A stretch of 64,000 bases of DNA from Choristoneura fumiferana (GCF_025370935.1 NC_133500.1:63317-127316), one strand, 5' to 3'; shown: positions 11,217 through 24,107, counted from the first letter of the stretch. The notes: a model not told the origin generated them from the letters alone. Numbers and translations: made by a program.

Positions 11217-11725
11217 AGGGTTTGCTCCTGGTTAGCTCATGAGCAATGTCCCGTTAGATGGCGCTGTTATCAATAGTTCCTTTTTTCAGGTTTTTTCGTA
11301 AATTATGAAGAATTATTTCACCAAAAACTAGTGGCGGGAGTATCTAAGCGTAACCGATTTTTTGACCCCACACTCGAAATGAAATATTCCGCCAAAGCCG
11401 CAAACGAGGTGTTTACTTGAACGTCAATTGCGGCCGTATACGGACACTAGGAGCTCACGCACACACTCAAATAGACAGCGCCAGCTAGCGAAAGTCTATT
11501 GCGACACTTAGCTACCCGATCGGGGTACTCCTTCGAGTAATATTCACATTTTTTTATCGAGTCACGAAATTTTGTACTAACTGTACTTTACTCGAAAATT
11601 TTACTACGACCTATAAAATCTATAAGTATTTTATTGATAATTAGAAGCAGGGTCTTGGATAACTGTTCGCATATTATAATACGAGCCAAACGCCTTTCAA
11701 GTGGTCATAATATGTGTACGATAAA
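11217..11725. other. Segment present only in haplotype copy 1
   Basis: Copy 2 passes from tgttttaagtcaccacc directly to aaaagtatactaag (about 35010-35030). Copy 1 has about 500 bp between the same flanks, beginning ggtttgctcctggttagc. It includes agatggcgctgtt and gacagcgccagc. No clear terminal repeats or coding sequence were seen. It could be a degraded element or a deletion in copy 2. Confidence 0.5.
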
Positions 11726-12167
11726 AGTATACTAAGTATATAGTATAAGTAGTAATAGTGTAAGTAGTGTAGTGTATAGTATAAGTGTAGTACTAGAAGG
11801 TATATCTGTTCTTAGGAACCATGCCATTTATTTAAGTGACAAGAAAAACTGCATTCATACATTTAAAAAAACACTTGTATTCAGTTCGGGAATCAAACCC
11901 GGTCGTTTTGAAAAATGAAACGTACATTATTTCTATATTTGGATATCGGTAGTGCACGTCATAAGCAATTAATGTTACTATGAACACGGTATCTAGAATG
12001 AATAAAATGCATTATATTTCATATTCTTTCACAATGTAAGTTTTAGTTTTCAAAACGTCCGGGTTCAATTCCCGCGCTGAGTACAGTTTTTTTTTTCAAT
12101 GAACAGATCTTCTTATGTCTTATAGTTTCAGACTTTCTCATACTGACCAATCTGAATGAGCCACCCT

Positions 12168-12470
12168 GTATAGATAAACACATACTTAAAATTTAAACAT
12201 CCAAGACTTGTCTCGTCCGGGCATCGAACCCGGGACCTCAAGCTATGTGGTCATGTTCTGTAACCACTAGGCTAATCGGTCATCCTTCAATACGAGTACG
12301 ACTCATTTCGGCCTACTTAGGTCCTATACGTCCCTCTTCTGGGCATGTACCACGCAACAGAATTAGACGGTTTGTAGTACCACGCAGACCCAGTGTGGAT
12401 TGGGAACTTCGCACTGAAAATTTAATTGCTTCTCATGTATGTACACTACGATTATTTCCACTTTGCTACT
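12168..12470 (-). repeat. Relics of SINE A and SINE C, minus strand
   Basis: 12168-12295 matches SINE A antisense (cgggcatcgaacccgggac, accactaggctaatcggtca). 12320-12470 is a decayed SINE C (ccacgcagacccagtgtgga, ttgggaacttc). The second haplotype has both at about 35890-36190. An open frame across this repeat is not a gene. Confidence 0.55.
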
Positions 12471-12909
12471 CGACCTCCACTCCATCGACTCCATTGTGAC
12501 ACGAAAATTAATCATACATTTGTATGGATAATTTTCGTGTCACAGTGGAAAAAAATAATGGAAATTATGCTAACGCAGCTATAACGGTGTGCAACTTTGG
12601 TCTTCACCCAAATGTAAATAACGGCAAGTTAATATTTGTTTTGTTTTTTACTCATCATCAAGCATTTTCACCTTGTCTAATATACAAAGCCGGATTCTTT
12701 AGACGTTTTTGCGGCCATGGCCAAATCTTGATTTCAATCATTCTAGAATGATTGTATCATGGACAGGGATATTTGGAAATAATTCCGATCCGCATTAGCG
12801 ATCCCTTCAAATAGCGAATCTACTGTGTTAAAAATAAAGTTGTGTTAAATACTTGTGATGTATCATTTAATAATATTGTAAATCTGTTTTAAAAAAATAT
12901 ACCTCGTTG

Positions 12910-13020
12910 AGTTCCTTGCCGGATTCTTTCTCAACAGAGGTTTTTCCGATTCGGTGGTAGATTTTTTTTGACATTCATAAGCCTAAATTGAATAAAGATA
13001 TTTTGACTTTGACTTTGACT
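12910..13020 (+). mobile_element. Short retroposon 3' end with gactttgactttg tail
   Basis: It reads ttgccggattctttctcaac, cggtggtagattttttttg and gcctaaattgaataaagata, ending in repeated gactttgac. It is the sense copy of the element at 6645-6775. The allelic copy at 36630-36740 has several one-base deletions. Confidence 0.55.
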
Positions 13021-13559
13021 TAGAATTGTCGAGTGTCAAAGTGGAAATAATCGGACTGTACAGGTTTTCTTAAATACAATCTGTTCCATCACCGTTAACT
13101 CGTGGTAAATTTAAAATGAAAATTTTAAAAAGACTGCAAGTGTGAGGGCGGTGGTGATCTCTTACCATCAGGAGACCAACTTGCTCGTTTGCCATCCAGT
13201 CGAATAAAAATAACTGCCTATTACCTTGTATAGGTATTTATATGTACCTATTTTCTGTATTACTTACTAAGTGGTGTCCAATAAGGAATTATTATAATTG
13301 TATTGAAATATAGCATATAAATTCCAAAAGAGGCAAAAGCAAGCCCCGGTTTTTTCAAACCTGTAGTCTTTTGCTTTAGAAGCCATAATATATTAAGCCA
13401 CTAGCCTACCAAAACTTTTCAAGAAACACGAATTACTGCTCTATATTCACTTTGGCTAAAGTTTGAGCAAGTCATCGCTTTTGCAGTAATCGAGCGCGAT
13501 TTAGGGTACGATTCTATTGACAAGACAACAGGAACAAGAGTAGAGACATCATAAAAGTT

Positions 13560-13700
13560 AGAGCCAAAATCTAAAATTAATCTTAATCTAAACAGCTTGA
13601 TGGATTTGGCCCCGGATTGAGTCTCTGGAATAACACAAAGATTACTTTTTGTCCCGATGTTCCCACGGGATATATTCTATGTAAAATTCCAAAATCATAA
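13560..13700. repeat. Part of dispersed repeat D
   Basis: The segment ctctggaataacacaaagat then tttttgtcccgatgttccca is a block of the repeat that recurs more fully at 26765-27185, 28200-28560 and their second-haplotype positions. Non-coding. Confidence 0.45.
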
Positions 13701-14605
13701 ACACTTACTCTATCGGCATGAAATTTTGCATGATGAAGACCCAAATTTAAAGGTTGCGTATCTAGTCGCATAATTATTGAAAGCCATAACGTAATCTTTG
13801 TCATATTTTTTTTTGTCATAATTTTTACACTTCTTTTTATTTGCGTACTATTTCTGGTGTGCAATAAAGAGTCATTGTATTGTATTTTTCTCACCAAAAA
13901 TATATTTTTTTAGAATTTTTTAAATGGTCATCCTGGATTCAGAGAAAAATTTATGCGAGCCGATGTGGATCCCAATATAAATACTGGGAAATCTCATGGC
14001 TTTTTTTTATATAAGAGAGGGAACAAATATGCGTGTCCTGCCACCTGCCCGCCCATGGACACCCGCAACACGAGGGGTATCACAAGTGCGTTGCCGGCCC
14101 TTAGAGACTGGTAGAATTTTTAAATATATCTAAGTTATACCGCTCCAGGAATGCTAAAAGGTGGAAGCTGGTTCCATATTTTTTCATTAAGTAAAATACC
14201 AAATTTCAGTTCGACTGCTAGAAATATTTACGCAAGCGAAACAGCGGGTCAAACCTAGCTTACACATACACACATTAAATGTCTGCCAATCGCGGGGAAC
14301 TAGGCTTATCGAACAACTCGCCAACAACAAACCTAATTAGAAAAGTTCATTATTCATTCAACATTACTGCTAACAGCGTAGAGCCTCTACGGCGTAGGCC
14401 GTCTACGAGCTACGAACTAGGGAAACATTTGTATTTTTTTTCTTAGATTGCATTGAGGGAATGAACTAGTCTCCGTATCTTTATTTATTTATTTGCCAAT
14501 AAAAAATTACAGCATTACAGTAAAACCAATGCGCTGTAAAATTGAAATTAAGTATACTTACAAAAAAAAACACAAAAAGACATTAAAAAAAAAAAAAAAA
14601 AACAT

Positions 14606-14728
14606 TTCTCGTGTAACAGAGTGGTCAAGACATGGGACCAACTACCAGAATATGTAGTCTCAGCACTGAATGTGAACCAAATTAAGAACCGGCTAGACCA
14701 ACACATTAACAATACAAAGAATACTTGA
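14606..14728 (+). pseudogene. 5'-truncated LINE C-terminus (CR1/L2-like), only in copy 1
   Basis: The frame reads NRVVKTWDQLPEYVV, then VNQIKNRLDQH, and stops at 14726-14728. This resembles the extreme C-terminus of CR1/L2-type LINE ORF2 proteins, where an R-V-x-x-x-W-x-x-L-P pattern precedes a short basic tail. An A run lies before it and a taa/taataataa tail follows to about 14815. The second haplotype lacks the whole block near 38370, so it is a dead-on-arrival insertion. Confidence 0.65.
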
Positions 14729-14877
14729 CCAAGGAACAGCTAGATACAGGCACCTAGCAGTTGCTTGCAACTGCCTGCCTGATAATTTATATAAAAATAA
14801 TAATAATAATAAAATGTGAAAGGACTAGTGTTTTACCCGCGACTTTGCAGGCGTAAATCATTAAACAATAATTAAAT

Positions 14878-15712
14878 ACCAGGGGATGACAACCAATTTT
14901 ATTGACCTAGCCCCAAAGTAAGCATTACCTTCTGTTATGGGCACTAGGTAACGGATAAACATACTTAAACACATATTAAACATCCAACACTCGAGAGCGA
15001 AACTTCATATTTTTCAATATCGAAAATACAAACTAAGACATGGATGCACAGAAAAACCAGAAAAAGAGACCAGCGCTGGGAATCGAACCCAGGTCCTCAG
15101 CAGTCCGTGCTGCGTGCTATAACCCCTACACCACCGCTGGACAGGAATCTAGACACGAACTTTTCCTATGCATATATATCTCAGGTTGCTATTTATCTAC
15201 TTAAAGTACAATTCAATAGAATCTGTAAATTTTCTACATATTTAAGACATATCGTGGGCACACTTGATTATATATGTCCTGTTGTTGCAATTATCATCTA
15301 AAAGGAATTAATAGTCACATCATTAGGCAGCCCGGTGTTTATATTAGTAGGCTGGAAGTGTCTACAGATTGACAGATTCTATTGAATTGGAGTTTAAGCA
15401 GCAGCACTAGCGACATCTATGTTCCGCTCTCATCGAGAGACTTCACATTCTTTCGGAACTAACCGCTCACCCAGACAAGAGATGTCGCTACTAAGCAATC
15501 AAATTATTATTGTTTTTTTTTATATATTTTTTTTGGTTTTTTCGATATGTTTCCACGGATACCCGTAAAAGTAACAAATTTGGAGTTGAAATAAAAAAAT
15601 ACAAAAAAAACTCCAAAAAAAACAATCATATTTTTCATACAAAATCTGCCCATTCGGGGATCGACCGGGACCTCAAGCTTCATAGTCAGGTTCTCAAGCA
15701 ACTGGGCTGTCT
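14878..15712 (-). mobile_element. SINE A (minus) split by a SINE B insertion
   Basis: SINE A tail and body antisense lie at 14878-15016, and its tRNA-like head antisense at 15626-15712. SINE B at 15017-15625 separates them, so SINE A is the older insertion. The equivalent in the second haplotype is about 38440-39305. Confidence 0.7.
15017..15625 (+). mobile_element. SINE B insertion with inverted 5' part, nested in SINE A
   Basis: The 609-bp insert is bounded by tcatatttttca at 15005-15016 and 15626-15637. The left arm is antisense, from cgaaaatacaaactaagac through a tRNA-like region with gggaatcgaacccaggtcc. The right end is the sense 3' tail (ggagttgaaataaaaaa, then aaacaatc). Reversing the left arm joins it naturally to the right arm at ttcgatatg. 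That is the signature of twin priming. The allelic copy is 38580-39214 with the same 12-bp duplication. Confidence 0.75.
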
Positions 15713-16079
15713 GGTTTTATAGGTTCTGTATCCAAAGAGATTTTTTGATGGAACCATGCCTATTACTGTTACATTTAATGTTTCCCGACAGAGTTCTTGA
15801 ATTTTGTGGTAAATAATTTCCGATAAAATAATGATGAAAAATCATTGCACTACATCTGTATGTCATTACTTCTAGTTCTGATAGTTAGTTAGTTCTAATT
15901 CTGATTCTAAGCGTGTTCCGCGGAACCCTAGGGTTCCGCGATATCCCTGTAAGGGTTCCGCAAGAACTTAGAAAAAAAATAACCTGAGCCGAACCTGATA
16001 TGGGACTTCAACTGTCCTCTATCAAACCTGATATCAACCGATTGATGAAAAATAAAAAAACAGTATCATACCTCCCATT

Positions 16080-16275
16080 AGTAAGTTTTTTTTTTTTTTC
16101 AATATCTTCTATGATTATACTTGTCTTGTTGTATTGTTGTTGTTGTTGTTGTGTGTTGTTTGTTTGTCTTGTTAAGATCCCTTTTATAAGTTCGCCTTTG
16201 TACTCTTTTGTTTTCTTTTTGCATTATTTTTGTGTTTTATGTACAATAAAGTTTTACATACTTACATACTTGTTA
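16080..16275 (+). repeat. Retroposon 3' end with TTG microsatellite
   Basis: A T run and caatatcttctatgattata are followed by repeated ttg, then tttgtactcttttgttttc and gtacaataaagttttacata. The second haplotype (39670-39895) has a longer, interrupted ttg array, so the length differs between copies. Frames across it encode only low-complexity sequence. Confidence 0.5.
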
Positions 16276-16599
16276 TGTAAGTAAGTAATAAGTAACTGTT
16301 ACATGGCAGGTACTTTTTAATGCTTATTAGTAAAGAATACACTTTTAAAAACTATTGTTTTATTGTGGGTTCCATCAAGTATATCGCTTTCCAAAAGGGT
16401 TCCGTCACCAAAAAAGATTGAGAACCGCTGTGATAAACAATGCCACTTTTATTTAAAAGGCTGTAGTTTACGATCTGAATATAAATAGTTCACTCCGCAG
16501 AAAACTCGTCGAGACTAGAACGGTTGAAATAAAGCATGTCCGGTAACAATTGGCGTCCATTTGTTATTACAAAACCAATTGAGCTCTTAAACGTTAGTG

Positions 16600-18045
16600 C
16601 CAGCGTTCGGCACATCACTAGAGATGGGAAAAACCGTTAATATTTAATTTATTTGCAAAATAATAAAATATTTTTACGAGAATGTGTAGTACAAAAGCAG
16701 GCAAAGAGCATGTCAAACACGCCCAGGATATGGTTACATAGCCGTAACGAAAAAATCATAGTAGGTATGCGTATTAAATAAGTAATCATTTTCCAAGGAT
16801 TATGTATTTTGTATGGAATTTTCCAAGTTCTAGTAGGTAATACAATATGGTTTTTATTTTAAATCATTGGGGGTTGTTTGCGAAAAGTGCAAAAAGTGCA
16901 AATTTTCATTGAAATCGAGTGTTTCCGCCCCCCTTCTAAAAGTTAAACTGTTGGTTGTTTTTTTTTAAATGATGATGGTATTTATTATATCAAAACAAGG
17001 AAAACTATAACGGCTAAGTTTGCTTGAGAATTAAGAGTAGTTTAAGAGTAAGTAGCAGAATAACGTACTTATATTTTTTTTAACAAAAAGTGGAATCGAC
17101 TTCAAAAACCTTGAAAATAATTTAAAAATTCGATGGTTGCCCTCGATGTTTCTAAGATTCCATCATCAGATCCTGACTTGTGTCAATAGAACCACCTGTA
17201 GAATAGAAAAATAATTTTGAAATTCGGCCCACAATCGGAGCTATCGCGTAAAAAACACACAAAAAAACACGAAAATAAAAATGTTCCATGTTGCAAATAT
17301 TCCATGCCAAATACTAAATAAGAAAAATGTTACTTGATTTTTTCATAACGGCTACGGAACCCTATCTTATTTGTAGTTCGGGAGCGAAGCTACAGGATAA
17401 AATAATCGCAAATAAATGCTTATCTTGTTTCTTTAGGTAATTTTAAAACCCCTTATATTTTTTTACTTTTTTAAATATTTCCTAAACCACCCATCCCTAT
17501 CACAACTAGGCACTGGAAACAGGGGACAAAGCCTCCATTAGGGGACTGCAAGATTGTAAGACTGCGCCAGCGCCGTCTTGTTTCGCTTTATTTCCAGCGA
17601 TTCGAAAAATAAAGAATATTAATGCTAAGACCGTCTGCGGCCACCCCTGACCTCTCATAGATGTAGAAACATCAGAAGTGGCTTCTTTGTTGCAAGATTT
17701 CGTGATTTTCACTCATAATTATTACAGCACCCGGGACTTATCGCGCTAGTAAAACGAGCGATAAGAGTCGTATGAATTCGGATAGACAAAATTTTTAAAA
17801 AAACCTCTCGCTAGTCTCATTTTGGAATGTCTCTCTGAACTCATAATCTGTATTGATGATATGAACGCGTTGACGATTTATGGCCGTTGGTCTTGGGAAA
17901 AACTTCTCGAGGTCAAAATGTTAAATTTCGTCCCAGAAAGCAGACGGAATAATTGCCCCGAAAAAAAAATTATTTTCGAAAATTTTAATTATAAAATTAA
18001 ATAAAATTAATTAAAAACCCAATAGTCCGACAGAACTCTAAATAT
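16600..18045. other. Gene-free stretch
   Basis: AT-rich sequence shared with 40230-41715 in the second haplotype. No exon could be supported. The short ORFs around 17506-18004 differ between the two copies by indels and do not look conserved. Confidence 0.4.
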
Positions 18046-18049
18046 AAAC

Positions 18050-19150
18050 TAAAAACCGGCCAAGTGCAAGTCGGACTCGCGCACGAAGGGTTCCGTACCA
18101 TCTATACAACATTAGACATTAGCAAAAAACGGCAAAAAAAAACAAGTTTGTTGTACTCGTATGGGAGCCCCCCTTAAATATTTATTTTATTTATTTTTAA
18201 AGTGATTATACAACTAAAGATTCTGTGAATATTTCAAGAGTCTGCCGCTGAGAACAGGTGTTGCCGTTATTAATAGGTATCAAGCAAAAAACGGCAAAAC
18301 AATCACGTTTGTTGTATTTTGTATATTTGTTGTTATAGCGGCCACAGTAATACCTAATCTGTGAAAATTTCAAGTGTCTAACTATTACTACTCAAGAGAT
18401 AGAGCCCTGTGTCAGACGGATAGACAGACAGACGGACAGATGGACAGCGGAGTCTCAGTAATAGGGTTGCGTTAGCACCCTTTGGGTACAGAACCCTAAA
18501 AAGGAAAAAAACAAGTCCAGTAGTCTAGAACTATGTCAAGTAACTAGCTCACGCACGCACTTGCGTGTTTTGTTCACGATTTTGAAGTGGAAGTTTAAGT
18601 TACGAGAGTTTACCTATGTTAAAATATTTTTCACATTTTTTTTCTGTAGCTAAAGATTCAAAAAATGTTAATCGCTGTACAAGGGACTAGACAAACTCTT
18701 TTGCATTTGGTCCCGTAGATTACTGGGGTCATTTTTAAGGTTCCGTACCTCGAAAGGAAAAAACGGAACCCTCACTTTGTTGTCCGTCCGTCCGTCTGTC
18801 AAGACCCTTTTTCTCAGGAACGCGTGGAGGTATCAAGCTGAAATTTATATCAATTACTCAGGTCTACTGTCCTTTAGAGCTGTGAAAAAAATCAAACTTC
18901 TAAGCCAACGCAATCAAAAGATACAGCCGTTTATGCCGCAAATTTCCGCAAATTTTCTTAACTCGCAAGGGAATCAAAACCTACAGGGTACTTCCCGTGA
19001 ACTCAGAGTCTTGAAAGGTACGAAGCAACGTCTTATAGCACAGATAAAGGAAAAATTGCAAAAACCGTAAATTTATAGTTACATTATATAATAAAAATAT
19101 TTTTAAAGTTACTACCTACAGGTTTGTACGGAACTTGGCAGGTTTTTTTA
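18050..19150. mobile_element. TIR element (ggccaagtgc family), right end damaged
   Basis: The left end reads aaccggccaagtgcaagtc, then ggactcgcgcacg and agggttccgtacc. The second haplotype at 41720-43141 keeps the matching inverted right end. Here the right end shrinks to gtacggaacttggcagg. The interior holds a cagacagacagac run and aaaaaacggaaccctcac followed by gtccgtccgtccg. No transposase was seen. Confidence 0.55.
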
Positions 19151-19321
19151 TTTACCGTTTTTAAAGTAGCCGATTCCTTTTTAAGTCAGTAGCCACTTCC
19201 AGTACAACAGAAGCCGGTGCTCGAAGACAATAGACAACGCCGGCCATTTGCAGATTGCTTGACAATAACTACCTAAACGTCTCATCTAGATTATAATATA
19301 ACGTAAATATTTTGCCGTATA

Positions 19322-19586
19322 AACGTCCCACTGCTGGGCACAGGTCTCCTCTCAGAATGAGAGGGCTTGGGCCGTAGTTCCCACGCGGGCCCAGTGCGGA
19401 TTGGGAACTTCACACACACCATTGAATTGCTTCGTAGGATGTTGTCCTTCACCGCAAAGCTCGTGGTAAATTTCAAATGTAACTCCGCACATGAATTTCG
19501 AAAAACTCAGAGGTGCGAGCCGGGGTTTGAACCCACGATCCTCTGCTTGAGAGGCGATAGGTCAAACCACTCGGCCACCACGGCTG
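19322..19586 (-). mobile_element. SINE C, minus strand
   Basis: On the minus strand it has the head gccgtggtggccgagtgg, a B-box-like gggttcaaac, ctccgcac-type body, gggcccgcgtgggaac, and an end near cgtttatacggc. The allelic copy at 43366-43618 has lost several bases in the head. It is a tRNA-derived SINE; frames on both strands are spurious. Confidence 0.75.
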
Positions 19587-19744
19587 TGCTTTCAACGGCG
19601 CCAAAGTTCGATCATTTTCCTCTGAACACACAAATTCCTATTTTAATTTTGTATGGGGAGAGACCTACGTCAAACCGTCGTCACAGAATAGTTACTTTTG
19701 TACTTTGTCGTTTTACAGACACGTACTTAGCGCCATACAAGATT

Positions 19745-20252
19745 AAGATTGGTTTTTTGGGATCTTTTTGTATTTTTTATTTCAATTCTAAATTTTTACT
19801 TTTACGGTCATCCCGTAAAACCTAAATTGAAAATACAAACTGAAATAAAGATGCACAGAAAAAACAGAAAAATAAGACCATCACTGGGAATCGAACCCAG
19901 GTCCTCGGTAATCCGTACCGCGTGCTATACCGCTACACCACTGATGGTCAACGGTACCGACACGAATTTCACCGCTCACCAATAAGTTAGTTCCAATGGA
20001 GTGCCGAAAAAAGTTTCTCGATGAGGGCTACGGCATAGATGTCGCTAGCGTCACTGCTTAAGTGACTAAGTAAGAAACAAACAAGCTGAGATATGAGGTG
20101 CATAGGGGAAATTCGTGTCGGTACCGTTGACCATCAGTGGTGTAGCGGTATAGCACGCGGTACGGATTACCGAGGACCTGGGTTCGATTCCCAGTGATGG
20201 TCTTATTTTTCTGTTTTTTCTGTGCATCTTTATTTCAGTTTGTATTTTCAAT
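19745..20252 (-). mobile_element. SINE B insertion with inverted 5' part
   Basis: It is flanked by ccatacaagatt at 19733-19744 and 20253-20264. The left half is antisense SINE B with its 3' end outward; the right half (from about 19977) is a sense copy with A box tagcggtatagcacgcgg and B box ggttcgattcc. On the minus strand this is an inverted 5' part followed by a sense 3' part. An uninterrupted target is at 2779-2790. The allelic copy is 43776-44113, internally shortened. Confidence 0.75.
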
Positions 20253-20264
20253 CCATACAAGATT

Positions 20265-21589
20265 GACAAATGTGTTAATGTGACAGAGTAAAAAAGTAAC
20301 CAGCTACTTTTGATGCTGACCTTACAATTACATCATCCTATGGCTGATATGATAATAACAGTACAATTTCCTGAAATGCAGTGGGCGTGTAATAAATATA
20401 AGAACATTAGTGTAAAAGTAACATTTGTCATGTCACAATGTACAAGGATTTCATGAGCCACCATGGAATCTTTTCAAAGTAAAAGTGATTACTATTTTCC
20501 TTGTTAATTAATGCGAAGTTAATATGATGTTTACTGTGAAATGGTTCCATTTCGGCTCATGAATTCGAGTCCTTGACCGTACAATGTGTGTGTGTCCTTC
20601 ACTCTATAAAAATTCTGGATGGTTTTAGGTGAAATTTTGTATGGAGATAGTTTGAGACCCTGGGAAAGATATAGGATATATTTTATCCCGGAATATCACA
20701 TAATATCTGCGTGATAGCAATAAATGAATTTTCGGCACACCGCAGTAGGTACTGGAACCGGGGTTCATAGCATAGAAGTATGAATGGATACATATACCTA
20801 ATAGAATATATATTACAGGTCAGCTACCTATTACAGGTCACCAATCTGACATCAACACGCATCGAAAATTTTGGATTTTGGGTAATTGATTACTGATTAA
20901 CATAAGGTGTTTTTATTTTCAACATAGCATATGAACTAAACATCATCCTACAGCCATTATTTTCTTTTATAATACATCCTGTGGATGAATAACTCAACTG
21001 AAGTCTGGTTACAATCTGGCGCTACAAACGTTATTTTAATTAAAAGATCGCAGGAAATCCTCTCGCAGACAGAAAATTAAAAGGACAACAGATATTTCTA
21101 GGATTTTTATTTTTCAACAATGTTGCTCTGTTTGAATCTTTTGAGATCGTCTAAAATCACGGTCCAAGGCAAGCCAGAAAAAGCCTTAAATGACTTTTTT
21201 GTAAAAGTCATTGTCTTACACCGCATTGAGTTCTAGGACCCCGATTAACGAATGCAATTTTTTTTTAATTTTAGATTCACTACTAACTGTCAAAGTTTTG
21301 AAAACACAAGTTCAAACGAACAAATTACAAATTAAATTAAGTTTTTGTTAAAATCAAATAAATTGTCAATAGACCCACCTCTCTTTCTTAATTAAAGTGA
21401 TAGTTATTTTAATTTAATAGTAGTTTTAGTCCTATGGATATTTTGTATTTTCTTAATATTTCTTAGTAAATTATTTATTTATTAATAAATTTGTGTCCCT
21501 TTATTAAACACCATATTTTTTCATGTACTTTTTTCTTTACTGTTTTTTAAGTATTTTATTTGTAATTATTTATTTTGAAAAAATTACTT
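20265..21589. other. Gene-free stretch
   Basis: AT-rich and nearly identical to 44126-45440 in the second haplotype. No exon or named element could be supported. Confidence 0.4.
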
Positions 21590-21720
21590 TCTGCCAAGTT
21601 TCTTGCGGCGCATTCTTCTTGGCATGATGGTCTTTCCGAAAGCGCTGGTAGTTTAAAAAAAATACGTGTAAAAGTGCCCATTGCAGACTATTTACAGAAT
21701 AAATGATTTGATTTTAACAA
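21590..21720 (+). repeat. Retroposon 3' end (ttcttgcggcgc type)
   Basis: It includes gccaagtttcttgcggcgc, ggtctttccgaaagcgctgg and the end gaataaatgatttgatttt. These are familiar as the 3' end of a dispersed lepidopteran retroposon. The allelic copy is 45450-45580. Confidence 0.45.
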
Positions 21721-21769
21721 TTTAGCATAATTAAGTAAATAATAACCTAACCTAACCAACAAAAAGTTG

Positions 21770-22020
21770 GAAAACCCCCCACATTGTCACTTCACAGTTC
21801 AACACCTCAAAAAAAGCTGAACCAATCTTGATAAAACATCCATCACTAGAAATCCTGCTTTCAAATAAAAAAACCGCATTCAAATCGGTTCACCCAGTCC
21901 AGAGCTACGGTGCCACAGACAGACAGACAGACAGACAGACACACAGACACACAGTCATACAGACACACAGACAAATATAGCGGTCAAACTTATGACACCC
22001 TTCTTTTCTCGTCGGGGGTA
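21770..22020 (+). repeat. Dispersed repeat with CAGA/CACAGA run
   Basis: The core cacattgtcacttcacagtt, aaatcggttcacccagtcc and gtgccacagacagacagac precede ttctcgtcgggg. It is the same family as 998-1215. The second haplotype copy at 45630-45870 has a shortened run. Confidence 0.5.
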
Positions 22021-22141
22021 AATACAAAGTAGTATCACGTACACACGTATACATTGCGTGCTAATTTATTTTATAAGGAAAATAATAAGTCTACATTTTT
22101 TTACTAAAACATAATAAAGTGTGAAGTGTGAGTGCATATCA

Positions 22142-22450
22142 AGCCGTGGTGGCCTAGTGGTTTGACCCATCGCCTCTCAAGCAGAGGGTCGTGGGTTCAA
22201 ACCCCGGCTCGCACCTCTGAGTTTTTCGAAATTCATGTGCGGAGTTACATTTTGAAATTTACCACGAGCTTTGCGGTGAAGGAAAACATCGTGAGGAAAC
22301 CTGCACAAACCTGCGAAGCAATTCAATGGTGTGTGTGAAGTTCCCAATCCGCACTGGGCCCGCGTGGGAACTATGGCCCAAGCCCTCTCATTCCGAGGGG
22401 AGGCCTGTACCCTGCAGTGGGACGTATATAGGCTGGGATGATGATGATGA
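22142..22450 (+). mobile_element. SINE C, full-length copy
   Basis: The head is agccgtggtggcctagtgg with B-box-like gggttcaaaccc. The body has ttaccacgagctttgcggtg and cgcactgggcccgcgtggg, and the end is gacgtatataggctgggatg with an atg-repeat tail. The allelic copy at 45995-46290 differs by many one-base deletions. Confidence 0.8.
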
Positions 22451-23049
22451 ATAAAGTGTGACCACCCTTAAAGTTTGAGGTTGTATTAAAAGGAATTTCT
22501 TGGTTGAACGCCAAAACACACATTCTTCCTTCGTCATTTGCTTTCTTAAAAACTTTAACACTTTTTACTACCTACTAACACAAATGTAGGTGTTTCGTTT
22601 ATTTTTACTTTCCAAAAGTTTGACCGCCTTACCGCACTCTGGATTTGACTAACTTAAAAACTTTTAAAAACTGACCACACTTTATACCTTAACACTACAA
22701 ACATAAGGCACATAGTCGCGTGAGAGCTTAGATTTTCCTTTGAGGTGTAGTAGTTCCTTAAAGTTTCGTGAGTTAAGACTAGGTTACACTGTGTGAGTAA
22801 AAGTTGGTCTAGTCAGTTACTACTCGTAAAGCATGGTTACTTGCACATAGCGGTCATACTAACCAAACTGTCATCACAAGAGGATTTCAATTATCTTCAG
22901 ATAAAAATAAAAGAAAAAAATAAATATTAAAAGCAAGTGTAAAATAAATTTTGAACTAAACGCTATAAAACTACCTGTTACCTGTTATTTTCATTTGTTT
23001 TATCTACATAAATTATTTTATCTATACTCATATAGTAAATCCTCCATTA
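22451..23049. other. Gene-free stretch
   Basis: AT-rich intergenic sequence shared with 46300-46890. Nothing further could be supported. Confidence 0.4.
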
Positions 23050-23400
23050 AATGCGTTTAAAAATCATAGATAATTACCAGCATTACGACATTGGATTATA
23101 TTATGAACACGGCAGTAACGTAATGGTCATTACGATACCGAAATCTATATCGTAATGACCGTTACCGCACCGGACCGTGGCGGGGCTTCTGCTTCATCAG
23201 GCGCAGGAGGTCGTGGGGTAGACATAGTTCTGTTTGCAATGCAGGTAATTCTCACTCAATGGTTCTTGAACGCATGGTAGAACGCATGGTGGTGGCAGAG
23301 GATTTAATATATGGATGTAGACAAAGTAATGTATCCTCGTGTGATCCTCGCATTTTAAGGACCCTTATTACGTGTAAGAGTTGCATAAACTACTATAATT
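23050..23400 (+). repeat. Repeat related to 6960-7345
   Basis: The same block order as 6960-7345, with the added hairpin gtaatggtcattacgatac / atcgtaatgaccgttac. The second haplotype has it at 46890-47230, where copy 1's extra aacgcatggtag string is absent. Confidence 0.45.
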
Positions 23401-23536
23401 TTATTAATATGCATTTTTAGTATAAATGTGAGCTTTTATTCTGTAAGTGGGCTGCAAACGGCTCTTTTATAAAGGTTTTTTGTCACTACCAGCGTTTTCT
23501 AAGGCTAAAAAGCTATGTGTGTGAGTGTGTGTGCCT

Positions 23537-23539
<3 letters not shown>

Positions 23540-23575
<36 letters not shown>
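23540..23575. repeat. GA microsatellite
   Basis: An uninterrupted run of about 18 GA units. The second haplotype has a longer, interrupted run at 47366-47429, so the locus differs in length between copies. Confidence 0.9.
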
Positions 23576-23577
<2 letters not shown>

Positions 23578-24107
23578 GAAGAGGGAGAGATATTTAATTT
23601 ACACAGGGTAAAATACAGTGGGAAGAAAAAATAAAATAAAAGAACATCGAAAAGTATAAATTGGACTCCACTCAGCACAATATCTTCCAGACAGTGAAAT
23701 ACCATGGTAAGATGACAGCTACTGTCTACTCTCAGGCCAGTAGTTCGCTCAGTGTGACCTGCCCTTAGTTGTTTGGCGAGTGGAGGTTACTTGTAGCCTA
23801 AGTTACTGCATTAGAAGACGGATAAAGAGTTAGTGGTCGTTGGTTCCTTTAACAGTAGCGATGGGTATAAACAGTAGTTCTGTTTATAGGTTTACAAGCA
23901 TTTAACTTGCAACGTACACCTACCTATCTATACTGAGTGGCAAAAAATCTGGCCCTCAAATGTATGCAGTAATAGGTAATTTTGTATGAAGAGTGGGCCA
24001 AATTTTGTGCCGCTGAGTATTATATTATGATTTAAGAATTTGCAAACTATTTTCGAAAACTTCCTGGTATGCGATTGCAAAAATTGGAAATAAAATAAAT
24101 CATCATC

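Noticed and set aside
15900..16440. A possible hAT element bounded by ggaaccctagggttccgcg and ttgagaaccgctg.
   Set aside because: The right end looks hAT-like but no matching left end or target duplication was found.
19367..19825. A 152-codon open frame.
   Set aside because: It runs across an antisense SINE C and the start of a SINE B insertion, and the other haplotype does not preserve it.
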